Shown: positions 9,698 to 19,132 of the stretch, piece by piece
How the letters are laid out: each line of letters begins with the position of its first letter
Numbering within the stretch: position 1 is the stretch's first letter
NCBI RefSeq assembly: GCF_021044425.1
Contig: NZ_JAJNEC010000005.1
Coordinates: 2,666,001-2,730,000, forward strand
Source of the DNA: Niabella pedocola
Lineage (GTDB): Bacteria > Bacteroidota > Bacteroidia > Chitinophagales > Chitinophagaceae
DNA length: 64,000 nt
Direction of reading: 5' to 3'
The notes under the pieces: model-generated
Databases searched by the model: none
What the model saw: the letters and a program-made list of their open reading frames with translations, nothing else
Told to the model about the DNA's origin: nothing
Translations under genes and position numbers: made by a program

Positions 9698-10978
9698 ATG
9701 CTTTGCGATATGATAAATGAAAAATTGACAGACCGTCCATTGCCCCGCACCCGCCGGATAAGGAAAACAGCGGGGAAGTACATGATTGCTTTTTGGTGTA
9801 TTTTCCTGGTCATTACACCAGGACTGCATGCGCAATGGTTGTGGGATGCGGAAAAAATGCATACCATTAAAAAACAGTTGCACACATCCGCTTATGCAAA
9901 GGCCTACCGCTTGCTGCTATCGCAGGCAGACGAAGCCATCAATACCCCCGCTTATTCGGTAACTCAAAAAAAAGGCGTAGCGCCAAGTGGCAGCAAGCAC
10001 GATTATGTAAGTTTGAGCCGCTACTGGTGGCCGGATCCGCATACTTCCAACGGGCTGCCCTATGTTTTTAAAGACGGGCAATCCAACCCCGAACTGAATC
10101 GTTATGACCGCAATACGCTGGGCGATATGTGTGCTGCTGTTCACACCTTGTCGCTGGCCTATTTCTACAGCGGCGCGGAAAAATATGCACAAAAGGCGGT
10201 CAGCCTGCTCCGTACCTGGTTTCTCGATGCGTCAACACGGATGAATCCCAACCTGGAATATTCGCAATTCATTCCCGGAAGAGACCGTTCCAAAGGACGC
10301 CCCGAAGGTCTGATTGACAGCTACTCTTTTGTGGGGATGCTCAGCAGCGTGGCGCTGTTAAAAGGATCGGAAGGGTATACCGCACAGATGGCACAGGGAT
10401 TGAAACAGTGGTTTGGCGATTTTGCGAAATGGTTACAAACAAGCGAGCAGGGACAAAAGGAGCAGGCTGCCAAAAATAACCATGCCACCGCTTATGATGC
10501 CCAGCTCATTACTTATTTATTGTTTTCGGGAGATGAGGCGGCGGGCCGGCAACTGATCGATGCATTTCCGGGGAAAAGAATCTTCGCCCAGATTGAACCC
10601 GATGGCAAACAACCCAATGAATTATGGCGCACACTAGCCTATCACTATTCCGAATATAATCTGAGCCATATATTAGATGTATGTGCTACTGCTCAAAAAC
10701 TGGGTGTCGATTTGCTGCATGCCACATCCGCCGACGGTCGGTCGATATTTAAAGCGGTGGATTACCTCGCCTCTTTTTTAGGTAAGGGAGTAGAGCGCTG
10801 GCCGTATAAGCAGATTAGCGGATGGGAGGCCAAGCAGCAAAGCGTTTGCGAGGATATGGTTCGGATACTGGCAATGGATCCTGCGCAAACCAGGTACCGT
10901 ACATTGATTGGCAAATATGCCCGGCAGGATTTTTCGGACAGGAACCGTTTGTTGTATGGCGCCTACGATAACCAATAG
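9698..10978 (+). CDS. Alginate-lyase-superfamily polysaccharide lyase (PL38-like)
   Basis: A 426-residue secreted protein of the (alpha/alpha)-barrel alginate_lyase superfamily. Family marks are LSRYWWPDP near residue 105 and KNNHATAYDAQ near 265, which carries the Asn-His-Tyr residues expected for beta-elimination. The length and motifs resemble PL38, whose members cut glucuronan or polymannuronate, but subfamily cannot be fixed by eye. The signal anchor (IAFWCIFLVITPGLHAQ) starts only at about residue 30; an ATG at 9782 would give a shorter signal peptide, while the promoter supports 9698. First gene of the hydrolase operon, followed 127 bases later by a second lyase-like gene. Confidence 0.75.
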   Translation: MLCDMINEKLTDRPLPRTRRIRKTAGKYMIAFWCIFLVITPGLHAQWLWDAEKMHTIKKQLHTSAYAKAYRLLLSQADEAINTPAYSVTQKKGVAPSGSKHDYVSLSRYWWPDPHTSNGLPYVFKDGQSNPELNRYDRNTLGDMCAAVHTLSLAYFYSGAEKYAQKAVSLLRTWFLDASTRMNPNLEYSQFIPGRDRSKGRPEGLIDSYSFVGMLSSVALLKGSEGYTAQMAQGLKQWFGDFAKWLQTSEQGQKEQAAKNNHATAYDAQLITYLLFSGDEAAGRQLIDAFPGKRIFAQIEPDGKQPNELWRTLAYHYSEYNLSHILDVCATAQKLGVDLLHATSADGRSIFKAVDYLASFLGKGVERWPYKQISGWEAKQQSVCEDMVRILAMDPAQTRYRTLIGKYARQDFSDRNRLLYGAYDNQ

Positions 10979-11105
10979 CACCGGTAAGGCGGCTATTTAC
11001 CAGGGGAGTTGCGTTCCATTTACATAGCCTGGTTTGTAAGCGCCGGCGACAGCGTATGGAAACAGCAACAAAGAAAAATAAGCACAAGGCAAAAACAAAC
11101 AGAAA

Positions 11106-12248
11106 ATGAAAAATAACATATGGATAGGACTAATGTTCCCGGTCCTTTTTGGGGGGTGCGGAAAAACAGATGACGGGAGTGGCTTTGTGCCGGAGCAAAC
11201 CATTAAAAAGCCCACACCTTCTTCATCCACATCCGCGGACGGACCCTTTGTGCATCCCGGTGTGTTAAACACAACCGTGGCCCTGGATCTTATTGCCGCG
11301 CAGGTAGACCGCAGTGATCCGGTGCGGACGGCGGCGTACAAAAAAGTAACGGATTTTATCAGTTCCCACACCTACCCGGCTTCTTTTCCTGCTATCGTAT
11401 ATGTAGGTTCCAACGGGCATACCAGCCCCTCAAAAAGCCAGATCCGCTCTGATGCCGAACTGGTGTACGCCTATGCCTTGCGTTTTGCGAAAACCGCAGA
11501 TATAGCGGACGCGAATAAAGCCATTGGTATTCTGAACGGATGGGCCTCCGGTTTTCAGAAGTACGATATTATCGACAATACGGACAATCCTAACCAGCCG
11601 GCCCTGGAAACTTCCTGGACAACTCCCAGTTTTGTAGCCGCGGCGGAAATTATCCGGTACTATAAGCCCCGGGGCGTTTCGGCCAACTGGTCGCAGGCCG
11701 ACATCGATAAATTCAGCAGTTACCTCAACAATGTAACGGGTTATATCAATAAGATCCCTAACTACACTAATAACTGGAATGTGTCTGCGGGCTATGCTAA
11801 AATGGCCATCGGCGTTTTCCTGAACAATACAACTGTTTATGAAGACGGCAAAAACATACTGAATACCGTACTGCCACAGGTTATTAAAAATGATGGCACG
11901 ATGCCTGAGTTATGCGACCGCTCCGATTGTGTGCATTACCAGTATTCGCTTACCGGTCTTACGTATGGCGCAGAAATAGCGGCCATGCAAGGCGACAATT
12001 CCTTGTATACGGCTTTATCCGGCCGGATCTCTTCAGGATATGATTTTATGCGTAAGGCCTATAACCAGGGCACCGGTTGCAATTTTTGCAGTGTAAGCAG
12101 TCCCCAGTTTCCCGGTGTGGAAGTGGCCCTGAACCATTATGGAACTTCTAATATGCAATCCCTCCGGGATCAGCAGGCGCCCCTGGGGGTACCCAATGAT
12201 AATACGTTTCTGGGCTTTACTACGTATACACATTATAAAATTAAATAA
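11106..12248 (+). CDS. Alginate-lyase-family lipoprotein (PL5-like)
   Basis: A 380-residue lipoprotein (lipobox LFGGCGK near residue 18, then a Ser/Thr-Pro-rich linker). The body is all-helical and follows the PL5/alginate_lyase pattern: SDAELVYAYALRF, TNNWNVSAGYAKMAIGVFL and CVHYQYSLTGLTYGAEIA, the last two holding the Asn and His-Tyr residues expected at the active site. It probably cleaves, or only binds, a uronic-acid-containing polysaccharide at the cell surface. It stands between a PL38-like lyase and GH5. A 182-base gap follows before GH5, with a weak TACCTTTA box at 12405-12412 that might act as a second promoter. Confidence 0.7.
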   Translation: MKNNIWIGLMFPVLFGGCGKTDDGSGFVPEQTIKKPTPSSSTSADGPFVHPGVLNTTVALDLIAAQVDRSDPVRTAAYKKVTDFISSHTYPASFPAIVYVGSNGHTSPSKSQIRSDAELVYAYALRFAKTADIADANKAIGILNGWASGFQKYDIIDNTDNPNQPALETSWTTPSFVAAAEIIRYYKPRGVSANWSQADIDKFSSYLNNVTGYINKIPNYTNNWNVSAGYAKMAIGVFLNNTTVYEDGKNILNTVLPQVIKNDGTMPELCDRSDCVHYQYSLTGLTYGAEIAAMQGDNSLYTALSGRISSGYDFMRKAYNQGTGCNFCSVSSPQFPGVEVALNHYGTSNMQSLRDQQAPLGVPNDNTFLGFTTYTHYKIK

Positions 12249-12430
12249 CCGGCGGTGAAACGAAGCGGAGCCCTGCCATATTAAGATAACGATTAAACAG
12301 CATCGGTATCTGCCATGAAAAAAGTACATCGGGTGCGGTAAAATAAACATAAATTGCTGGTTGATCTGCAGTGCCATTGCGGGCCCGGGCCGGCCAGCCA
12401 TTTTTACCTTTAAATAACAATAGCCATACA

Positions 12431-14173
12431 ATGAAAATAATTGCAGGTGGTATTACGCTCATTTTAGGGATTTGCTGGTCCTGTTCGTTTCATGCATTTG
12501 GACAACCGTTTTTACGGACGGATGGCAAAAAGATCGTGGATGGATCGGGAAAAGAAGTGCTGCTCAGGGGAATGGGGCTGGGGGGCTGGATGCTGCAGGA
12601 AGGATACATGTACCAGTTAGGTTTTTTAGGACAGCAATATAAGATCCGCGAAAAAATAACCACTTCCGTTGGTGCTGAAAAAGCGGCCGTCTTTTATGAT
12701 CGGTGGCTGGAGAACCACACTACAAAAAAGGATATTGCTGCATTGGCCTCGTTGGGGTTTAATTCTATCCGCCTGCCCATGCATTATGCGTTGTATACGC
12801 TGCCGGTGGAGCAGGAACCGGTGGCCGGCGGAAATACCTGGCTGGAAAAGGGTTTTGCACTAACGGATAGCCTGTTGGCCTGGTGCAAGCAATACAAAAT
12901 GTACCTGATCCTTGACCTTCACGCCACACCAGGCGGCCAGGGGCACGATCTGCCGATTGCAGACCGAAATCCTGCCCAACCCGCATTGTGGCAAAGTGCG
13001 GCCAACCGGAAAAAGACCGTTGCTTTATGGAAGCAACTCGCCCAACGCTACGCCGATGAGCCCTGGATCGGCGGCTACGACATCATCAATGAGCCCAATT
13101 GGGGCTTTGATGATGAAAACGATAAACGCGGTACCTCAGAGCAGCATAATATTCCGCTGAAGGCGTTGCTTAAAGAGATCACTGCTGCCATCCGCAGTGT
13201 AGATAAGCACCATATCATTATTATTGAGGGAAACGGTTTTGGAAATAACTATAACGGCATGTTTCCTTTGTGGGACTCCAATATGGTATTGAGTTTTCAT
13301 AAGTATGGAAATTTCAATAATACCGCAGCCATCCAACGCTTCCTGGATCTCCGCGAAAAATACAATGTTCCGCTATGGCTGGGTGAGTCCGGCGAAAATT
13401 CCAATACCTGGTTTCGCGAAGCGATAAAGCTATGCGAAGATAACGGCATCGGCTGGGCCTGGTGGCAGCACAAAAAAATGGGGATCAATAATCCGTATGA
13501 GGTAAAGCAGCCCGGGGGCTACAAAGCATTGCTTGCCGACTGGTCGGGCAAAGGGCCAACACTGGCTGCTGCTGAAGCCTGGGGGATTTTAAACGAGTGG
13601 CTGGAAAATATAAAACTGGAGCACAACATCTTCCATGCCGATGTGGCCGATGCCCTGTTCCGGCAGGTGGCGAACAATACGGCTATTCCTTTTAAACCGC
13701 TAACGATTGCCGACGGTTTAACCATTAAAGCAACAGACTACGATATGGGCGCGCAACGAGTGGCGTATTACGACAGCGATTCGGCCAGTTATCATTACAC
13801 GCCCGGTGTAAATACGGCCGGCAACAGAGGATGGACCTATAGGAATGATGGGGTAGACATTAAAAGCAGCGGTAATGAAACCTATGTGTATCATATTGAA
13901 GATGGAGAATGGCTCCAGTATACAATTACAGTAAAAAGCGGCGGCTACTACCGGATCCGTTTTAGGACCCGGTCTGAAAAAGAAGGAGTCATTACGGTAT
14001 TAAACGATGATCAGCCGGTAACAAAGATAACGGTTCCGCCGGCTTCGAAGGGTGACTGGGTCGTTACAGCAAGTCAGCCGCTGAAGTTAAACAAAGGCAT
14101 GCACCGGTTAAAGCTGGTTGTTGAAAAAGGAGGCTTTGAGTTTGTTGATATGACGCTAAAAAAAGAAAAATAG
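12431..14173 (+). CDS. GH5-family beta-glycanase with C-terminal CBM
   Basis: A 580-residue secreted glycosidase. Signal peptide to about residue 24 (CSFHAFGQ), then a GH5 (beta/alpha)8 barrel with YDIINEPNW (acid/base E221) and LWLGESGEN (nucleophile E319), then a beta-sandwich carbohydrate-binding module of CBM6/35 type at about 440-578 (DGEWLQYTITVKSGGYYRIR; GGFEFVDMTL). The ATG at 12431 was chosen because it starts directly with the signal peptide; a GTG/ATG-rich extension upstream lacks one. GH5 acts on beta-1,4-, beta-1,3- or beta-1,6-linked glucans or mannans; the subfamily is not certain. Next gene (GH30) follows by 52 bases. Confidence 0.88.
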   Translation: MKIIAGGITLILGICWSCSFHAFGQPFLRTDGKKIVDGSGKEVLLRGMGLGGWMLQEGYMYQLGFLGQQYKIREKITTSVGAEKAAVFYDRWLENHTTKKDIAALASLGFNSIRLPMHYALYTLPVEQEPVAGGNTWLEKGFALTDSLLAWCKQYKMYLILDLHATPGGQGHDLPIADRNPAQPALWQSAANRKKTVALWKQLAQRYADEPWIGGYDIINEPNWGFDDENDKRGTSEQHNIPLKALLKEITAAIRSVDKHHIIIIEGNGFGNNYNGMFPLWDSNMVLSFHKYGNFNNTAAIQRFLDLREKYNVPLWLGESGENSNTWFREAIKLCEDNGIGWAWWQHKKMGINNPYEVKQPGGYKALLADWSGKGPTLAAAEAWGILNEWLENIKLEHNIFHADVADALFRQVANNTAIPFKPLTIADGLTIKATDYDMGAQRVAYYDSDSASYHYTPGVNTAGNRGWTYRNDGVDIKSSGNETYVYHIEDGEWLQYTITVKSGGYYRIRFRTRSEKEGVITVLNDDQPVTKITVPPASKGDWVVTASQPLKLNKGMHRLKLVVEKGGFEFVDMTLKKEK

Positions 14174-14225
14174 GCGAACAGCTATACAAGCTGGAGCTTT
14201 AGTTTTTTTGAAAAAAGAACGATTC

Positions 14226-15677
14226 ATGATACGTAAGAAATACAGCACATTTTTATATTTATTGGTTCTGATAACGACCGGAGCCGCAGCGCAGCAGGCT
14301 ACATACACTGGGGGTAGCAAAATAAATATATATACAACGGCGCAGGCAACCGGCGACCGGATCGCCAAAGCCGTTTTGGATAAAGGTTTTGAACCACTGG
14401 AGCAACCGAAGGAAACGCAGGTATGTATCTTTATAGACCCTTCAAAAACCTTTCAGGACTTTACGGGTATTGGTGGAGCCATTACGGATGCGGCCGCTGA
14501 AGTGTTTGCAACGCTTTCAAAAGAGAAACAGCGGGAGTTGTTAAATGCCTATTATGATTTAAATAAGGGGATCGGCTATTCGCTTGCAAGAACCAATATC
14601 AATAGCTGTGATTTTTCCAGCGATAGCTATACCTATATCCAGGATCAGGATGCAGCACTGAAAACGTTTGATATTGCACATGATAAACAATTTAAGATCC
14701 CGCTCATTCGGCGGGCAATGGCTGCCACAGGCGGCACACTCCGTTTATATGTAAGTCCCTGGAGCCCGCCTGCCTGGATGAAAGACAATAATAGTATGCT
14801 GAAGGGTGGTTCGCTGTTAAAGCAATATTACAAGCCCTGGGCCAATTATTTTATTAAATACATCAACGCACTTAAAAATGAGGGTATTCCCGTTTGGGGA
14901 CTTTCTGTTCAAAACGAGCCCATGGCCGTACAGCGCTGGGAGAGCTGTATTTATACGGCGGCAGCAGAGGCCGACTTTATAAAAACGGCGCTGGGACCCG
15001 CTTTGCATAAGGCCGGTATGGGCGATAAAAAGCTGATCATATGGGATCATAACCGCGATTTGATTTACCAGCGCGCCAGTGTAACGTTAAAGGATCCGGC
15101 GGTGGCCAAATATGTGTGGGGCATCGGCTATCACTGGTACGAAACATGGACGGGGAGTGATATGATGTTTGATAACCTGAAACGGACGGCAGAAGCATTT
15201 CCCTCTAAAAATTTGATCTTCACCGAAGGCTGTAAAGAAAAATTTTCAATGGATAGCATCCGTAACTGGAGCCTGGGCGAGCGCTATGGTCTGTCGATGA
15301 TCAACGATTTTAATGCAGGGACCGTAGGATGGACAGACTGGAATATTTTGCTGGATGAAGCAGGTGGTCCCAACCATGTGGGTAATTTTTGTTTTGCCCC
15401 GGTTCATGCCAATACACAAACCAACGAAATTATTTATACCAATGCCTATTATTACATAGGGCATTTTTCAAAATTCATTCGCCCCGGTGCGAAGCGGATT
15501 GCGGCTGCATCCAATCGTACGGATCTGCTGACAACAGCTTTTAAAAATGCGAATGGAAGTATTGCTGTAGTGGTGATGAACAAGGGCGATAATAAAATGG
15601 CGTATCATCTGTGGATACAAGGTAAAGCGGTAGCAATAAACTCACCCGGTCATTCTATTCAAACAATTATGCTGTAA
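14226..15677 (+). CDS. GH30-family beta-glycosidase
   Basis: A 483-residue secreted enzyme. Signal peptide ITTGAAAQ, then the GH30 pattern: FQDFTGIGGAITDAAAE at about 75-90, SLARTNINSCDFS, YVSPWSPPAWMKD, acid/base E231 in LSVQNEP and nucleophile E334 in IFTEGCKE, followed by the GH30 side beta-domain. The pattern fits glucosylceramidase/endo-beta-1,6-glucanase subfamilies (GH30_1/GH30_3) better than xylanase ones. I chose the ATG at 14226 over an upstream TTG. Its stop overlaps the start of GH9 by one base (TAATG), showing tight operon structure. Confidence 0.9.
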   Translation: MIRKKYSTFLYLLVLITTGAAAQQATYTGGSKINIYTTAQATGDRIAKAVLDKGFEPLEQPKETQVCIFIDPSKTFQDFTGIGGAITDAAAEVFATLSKEKQRELLNAYYDLNKGIGYSLARTNINSCDFSSDSYTYIQDQDAALKTFDIAHDKQFKIPLIRRAMAATGGTLRLYVSPWSPPAWMKDNNSMLKGGSLLKQYYKPWANYFIKYINALKNEGIPVWGLSVQNEPMAVQRWESCIYTAAAEADFIKTALGPALHKAGMGDKKLIIWDHNRDLIYQRASVTLKDPAVAKYVWGIGYHWYETWTGSDMMFDNLKRTAEAFPSKNLIFTEGCKEKFSMDSIRNWSLGERYGLSMINDFNAGTVGWTDWNILLDEAGGPNHVGNFCFAPVHANTQTNEIIYTNAYYYIGHFSKFIRPGAKRIAAASNRTDLLTTAFKNANGSIAVVVMNKGDNKMAYHLWIQGKAVAINSPGHSIQTIML

Positions 15678-17455
15678 TGCGCAACCTGTTATTGCTGATA
15701 TATTTTATTGGTGGGTATTGCCCGGTGCTTTTTGCAGGCAATGAAGAGCCGCTGGTACTTGTAAACCAGGTGGCCTATGAATGTGAAGGGTATAAGACAG
15801 CGATGTTTAAAAGCCGGCGGGAGCCTGGGCAAAATGACCGGTTTCGGCTGGAGGATGCTTTTACGGGCACTATTGTTTATTCGGGCCGGCTGCAAAAAGC
15901 CCTGCAGGTAAGGAACTGGTCGGAAGACTGGTATGCGGTGGCTGATTTTTCTTCTTTTAAAAAGACGGGTACCTATAAGATTTCGGTAGCAAGCTCCGGA
16001 GCCGTTTATCGTTCTGCCGATTTCCGGATTGCCGCAAATGCACTCGTAACAACGGGCATACCGGCCGTTCTGCATTTTTTCCAACAGCAACGCGCCCGTT
16101 CACCCGAAGAGTTAAGTGCCGATCAGCATGTGCAATTGTACGGTTCTGAAAAGCGGGTAGATCTGAGAGGCGGCTGGTGCGATGCATCGGGAGATGTAAG
16201 CAAGTATTTTTCCCATCTGGCATATACAAATTTTATGCTGCCGCAGCAAACACCCATGGTTGCCTGGTCGCTCATTCATACTGCTGAGAAAATTCCTCAT
16301 ATGCTTGAGGCCGCAGGTATTACTGCCGCATTTGCAGATGAGGCCTTGTATGGTGCCGATTACCTGTTACGTTCACTTTCGGAAGAAGGGTATTTTTATA
16401 TGACCTTGTTTTCCTATTTTAAAAAGGATCCGGAAGCAAGACGGGTAGTGGGACTGCTGGCAAACAGTAAAACAACGGCCGATTATCAATGTGCATGGCG
16501 GGAGGGCGGAGGTATGGCCATAGCGGCGCTGGCCAGGATATCGCGCTGGAATCAAAACCGGGAGTTTACTGCAGCGCAATATCTGGCGGGAGCGGAAAGA
16601 GCGTTTGCACATTTGCAAATAAACAGTGTAACATATGCTGATGACGGCAAGGACAATATTATTGATGACTATAGTGCATTGATGGCGGCCACGGAACTTT
16701 GGCTGGCCACCGGTAAGGCCGTATATAAAACAGCAGCACGAAAAAGGGCCGCCGGTCTTTCAAAGCGGATGTCTGCTGCCGGCTATTTTATAGCAGATGA
16801 TCATCAGCGCCCCTTCTGGCACGCCGCGGATGCAGGGTTGCCTGTTATAGCCCTGGTGCGTTATCTGGATGCGGAACAGGATATGGTTTATCGGGAAAAC
16901 GCATTGCGCACTATCAAAGAAGCGATCGACTATAACTTAACTGTAACCCGTGAAGTGCCCAATCCTTTTGGTTATGCACGGCAGCATTTCAATTTCAGGA
17001 ATGGAGTGCATAGTGGTTTTTTTATTCCTCACGAAAATGAAAGCGGCTGGTGGTGGCAGGGCGAAAATGCCCGCCTGGCGTCATTGGCTGCTGCGGTTCT
17101 GTACGGCGGCCGGCTGGTATATCCGGATAAAAATCCCTGGGGTGTAAAGAAATCGCTGTTGCAGTATGCGTTCAACCAGGTTGCATGGATCCTTGGAAAA
17201 AATCCTTACGATATATGTATGATGTACGGATACGGGAAGAAGAACGTACCCTATATGGCATCCATGTACGGGCACGGGTCCGGGAAAGGTGGTATCTCCA
17301 ATGGTATCACCGGTAAAAACGGCAGCGCCGACGGCACAGGCATTGATTTTAAAGTTGAAGACAATGGCAATGAGTGGCGCTGGAGCGAACAATGGATCCC
17401 GCATACCGCCTGGTTTTTACAGGCGATAACGGCATTGGCACCGGATGGAGCATAG
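15677..17455 (+). CDS. GH9-family glycosidase with N-terminal Ig-like domain
   Basis: A 592-residue secreted protein. After the signal peptide comes an Ig-like CelD_N domain at about 25-115 (LVLVNQVAYECEGYKTAMFKS) and then the GH9 (alpha/alpha)6 barrel with GGWCDASGDVSKYFSHL (usual GH9 GWYDAGD region), FFIPHENESGWWWQGENARLASLA, LGKNPYDICMMYGYG and EWRWSEQWIPHTAWFL near the C-terminus, where the catalytic Glu is expected. GH9 enzymes are endoglucanases or exo-beta-glucosaminidase/cellobiohydrolase-like enzymes. The departures from the cellulase consensus (GWCDASGD) suggest a non-cellulose beta-glucan or modified substrate. The start overlaps the GH30 stop by one base. Confidence 0.88.
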   Translation: MRNLLLLIYFIGGYCPVLFAGNEEPLVLVNQVAYECEGYKTAMFKSRREPGQNDRFRLEDAFTGTIVYSGRLQKALQVRNWSEDWYAVADFSSFKKTGTYKISVASSGAVYRSADFRIAANALVTTGIPAVLHFFQQQRARSPEELSADQHVQLYGSEKRVDLRGGWCDASGDVSKYFSHLAYTNFMLPQQTPMVAWSLIHTAEKIPHMLEAAGITAAFADEALYGADYLLRSLSEEGYFYMTLFSYFKKDPEARRVVGLLANSKTTADYQCAWREGGGMAIAALARISRWNQNREFTAAQYLAGAERAFAHLQINSVTYADDGKDNIIDDYSALMAATELWLATGKAVYKTAARKRAAGLSKRMSAAGYFIADDHQRPFWHAADAGLPVIALVRYLDAEQDMVYRENALRTIKEAIDYNLTVTREVPNPFGYARQHFNFRNGVHSGFFIPHENESGWWWQGENARLASLAAAVLYGGRLVYPDKNPWGVKKSLLQYAFNQVAWILGKNPYDICMMYGYGKKNVPYMASMYGHGSGKGGISNGITGKNGSADGTGIDFKVEDNGNEWRWSEQWIPHTAWFLQAITALAPDGA

Positions 17456-17491
17456 CGGTTAAATAAATTGTTGAATGAAACATACAGGTAT

Positions 17492-18262
17492 ATGAAAAAA
17501 ATCGGGGGAATAATACTGGTTTGCTTTTTATGGGTAATTCAACTCCGGGCGGAAAGCGCACTACTACCCGCAGACTCAACCCGGGTGTTGGTGCTAACCG
17601 AAAGAGGCGGGTTGCACGAACCTTTTGTTGCTGCGGCATTGAAATGGTTAAACACCTTCGCGCAGGAGCACTGCTTACAGTTAAGGGTCATCAATCATCC
17701 CAGGGAAATAGAGCACGAAGATCTGGCCGTTTATAAACTGTTTATACAACTGAACTATCCACCATATAACTGGACTCCCAAAACAATGCAGGCGTTTGAG
17801 CGGTATATTGATAAGGGGCAGGGCAGCTGGATTGGTTTTCATCACGCTACTTTGCTGGGGGCTTTTGATGGTTACCCGATATGGAACTGGTTCTGCGATT
17901 TTATGGGCGGCATCCGGTTTAAAAATTATATTGCTAAAAAAGCAACGGCCAATGTACGTGTCGAGAAGACAAAACACCCGGTAATGGACGGATTGCCAAC
18001 CGTCTTTTCAATTCCGGACGATGAGTGGTATACATTCGATAAAAATCCGCGCGTCAATGTAACCGTACTGGCAAATGTAGATGAAAGCAGCTATCAGCCC
18101 ATGTCCGATATTACAATGGGCGATCACCCGGTGATCTGGAGTAATGAGAAGAAGAAAGCAAAGAATGTGTATTTTTTAATGGGGCATGGCCCCGGACTGC
18201 TGCAAACCGAAGCGTTTACTAAAATGGTGGCAAATGCCGTTTTGTGGTGTCTGAAAAAATGA
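17492..18262 (+). CDS. ThuA-like secreted protein, copy 1
   Basis: A 256-residue protein with a signal peptide (IILVCFLWVIQLRAES) and a ThuA-type (trehalose-utilisation, class I glutamine-amidotransferase-like fold) domain: RVLVLTERGGLHEPF, GSWIGFHHA, DDEWYTFDKNPR, YFLMGHGPGLL. ThuA proteins are common in polysaccharide loci but their reaction is mostly unestablished. The ATG at 17492 puts the signal peptide at the very N-terminus; an upstream in-frame start at 17468 adds eight residues. A second, diverged ThuA gene follows by 39 bases. Confidence 0.8.
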   Translation: MKKIGGIILVCFLWVIQLRAESALLPADSTRVLVLTERGGLHEPFVAAALKWLNTFAQEHCLQLRVINHPREIEHEDLAVYKLFIQLNYPPYNWTPKTMQAFERYIDKGQGSWIGFHHATLLGAFDGYPIWNWFCDFMGGIRFKNYIAKKATANVRVEKTKHPVMDGLPTVFSIPDDEWYTFDKNPRVNVTVLANVDESSYQPMSDITMGDHPVIWSNEKKKAKNVYFLMGHGPGLLQTEAFTKMVANAVLWCLKK

Positions 18263-18301
18263 TCCCGGGAAATTGCCATAAATAAAATATAAAACACGCA
18301 T

Positions 18302-19087
18302 ATGAAGAAAAGAATCGTATATCTATCCGTTTTTTTATTGTATACGGTTGGTGTTAATGCACAGGCGCCGCGTTATCCGCGGTTTAAAGTACTGGCTTTT
18401 TATAGTACAAAGGTGGAGCGTGCCCATGTGGAATTTGCGAATGATGCCATCCGGTTTTTTAAGGGATTAACGATCGGTAATGGTTTCGTCTTCGATACCA
18501 CCAGTTATATGCAGGATCTGAATGAGGACAAAATCAAAGATTACCAGCTGGTGATGATGATCAATGATTTTCCGCACAGTGCGGCACAACGGGCGGCATT
18601 TGAAAAATATATGGAACAGGGTGGTGGCTGGCTGGGGTTTCATGTAGCCGCGTATAACGACCGCACTACAAATTGGTCCTGGTTTGTTAATTTTTTGGGC
18701 GGTGCCGTTTTTAACCGCAATAGCTGGCCCCCGTTGCCTGCCAAACTGGTTGTAGAGGATGATACCCATCCTGTAACAAAAGCATTGCCAGGATCATTTA
18801 TTGCACCCTTAAACGAGTGGTACCAGTGGAAGCCAAGCCCTCGCGAAAATAAAAAGGTAAAAGTACTGGTAAGTTTGTCGCCGGATAATTACCCGCTTGG
18901 CCTTAAGGATATTTTACCGGGTGGTGATACGCCGGTGGTTTGGACCAATACGGATTACCGGATGATTTATTTGAATATGGGACATGGAGATAACATTTTT
19001 TCAGATGCCACGCAAAATAAACTGATCATCGATGCATTTCGCTGGGTGGTTGCCAGTGATAAAAAAGGAGATGTATTTAAAAAATAA
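18302..19087 (+). CDS. ThuA-like secreted protein, copy 2
   Basis: A 261-residue protein with signal peptide (VFLLYTVGVNAQ) and a ThuA domain: FKVLAFYSTKVERAHVEF, GGGWLGFHVAAYNDR, LNEWYQWKPSPREN, MIYLNMGHGDNIFS. It shares the fold and motif order of the upstream copy but is well diverged, so this is an old duplication or two recruits, not a recent tandem copy. Exported and co-transcribed with the glycosidases. The reaction is unknown. Confidence 0.82.
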   Translation: MKKRIVYLSVFLLYTVGVNAQAPRYPRFKVLAFYSTKVERAHVEFANDAIRFFKGLTIGNGFVFDTTSYMQDLNEDKIKDYQLVMMINDFPHSAAQRAAFEKYMEQGGGWLGFHVAAYNDRTTNWSWFVNFLGGAVFNRNSWPPLPAKLVVEDDTHPVTKALPGSFIAPLNEWYQWKPSPRENKKVKVLVSLSPDNYPLGLKDILPGGDTPVVWTNTDYRMIYLNMGHGDNIFSDATQNKLIIDAFRWVVASDKKGDVFKK

Positions 19088-19132
19088 AACGCTACCGTAC
19101 ACTTTTAAAAAGAATTGATCAAACAAAATATA

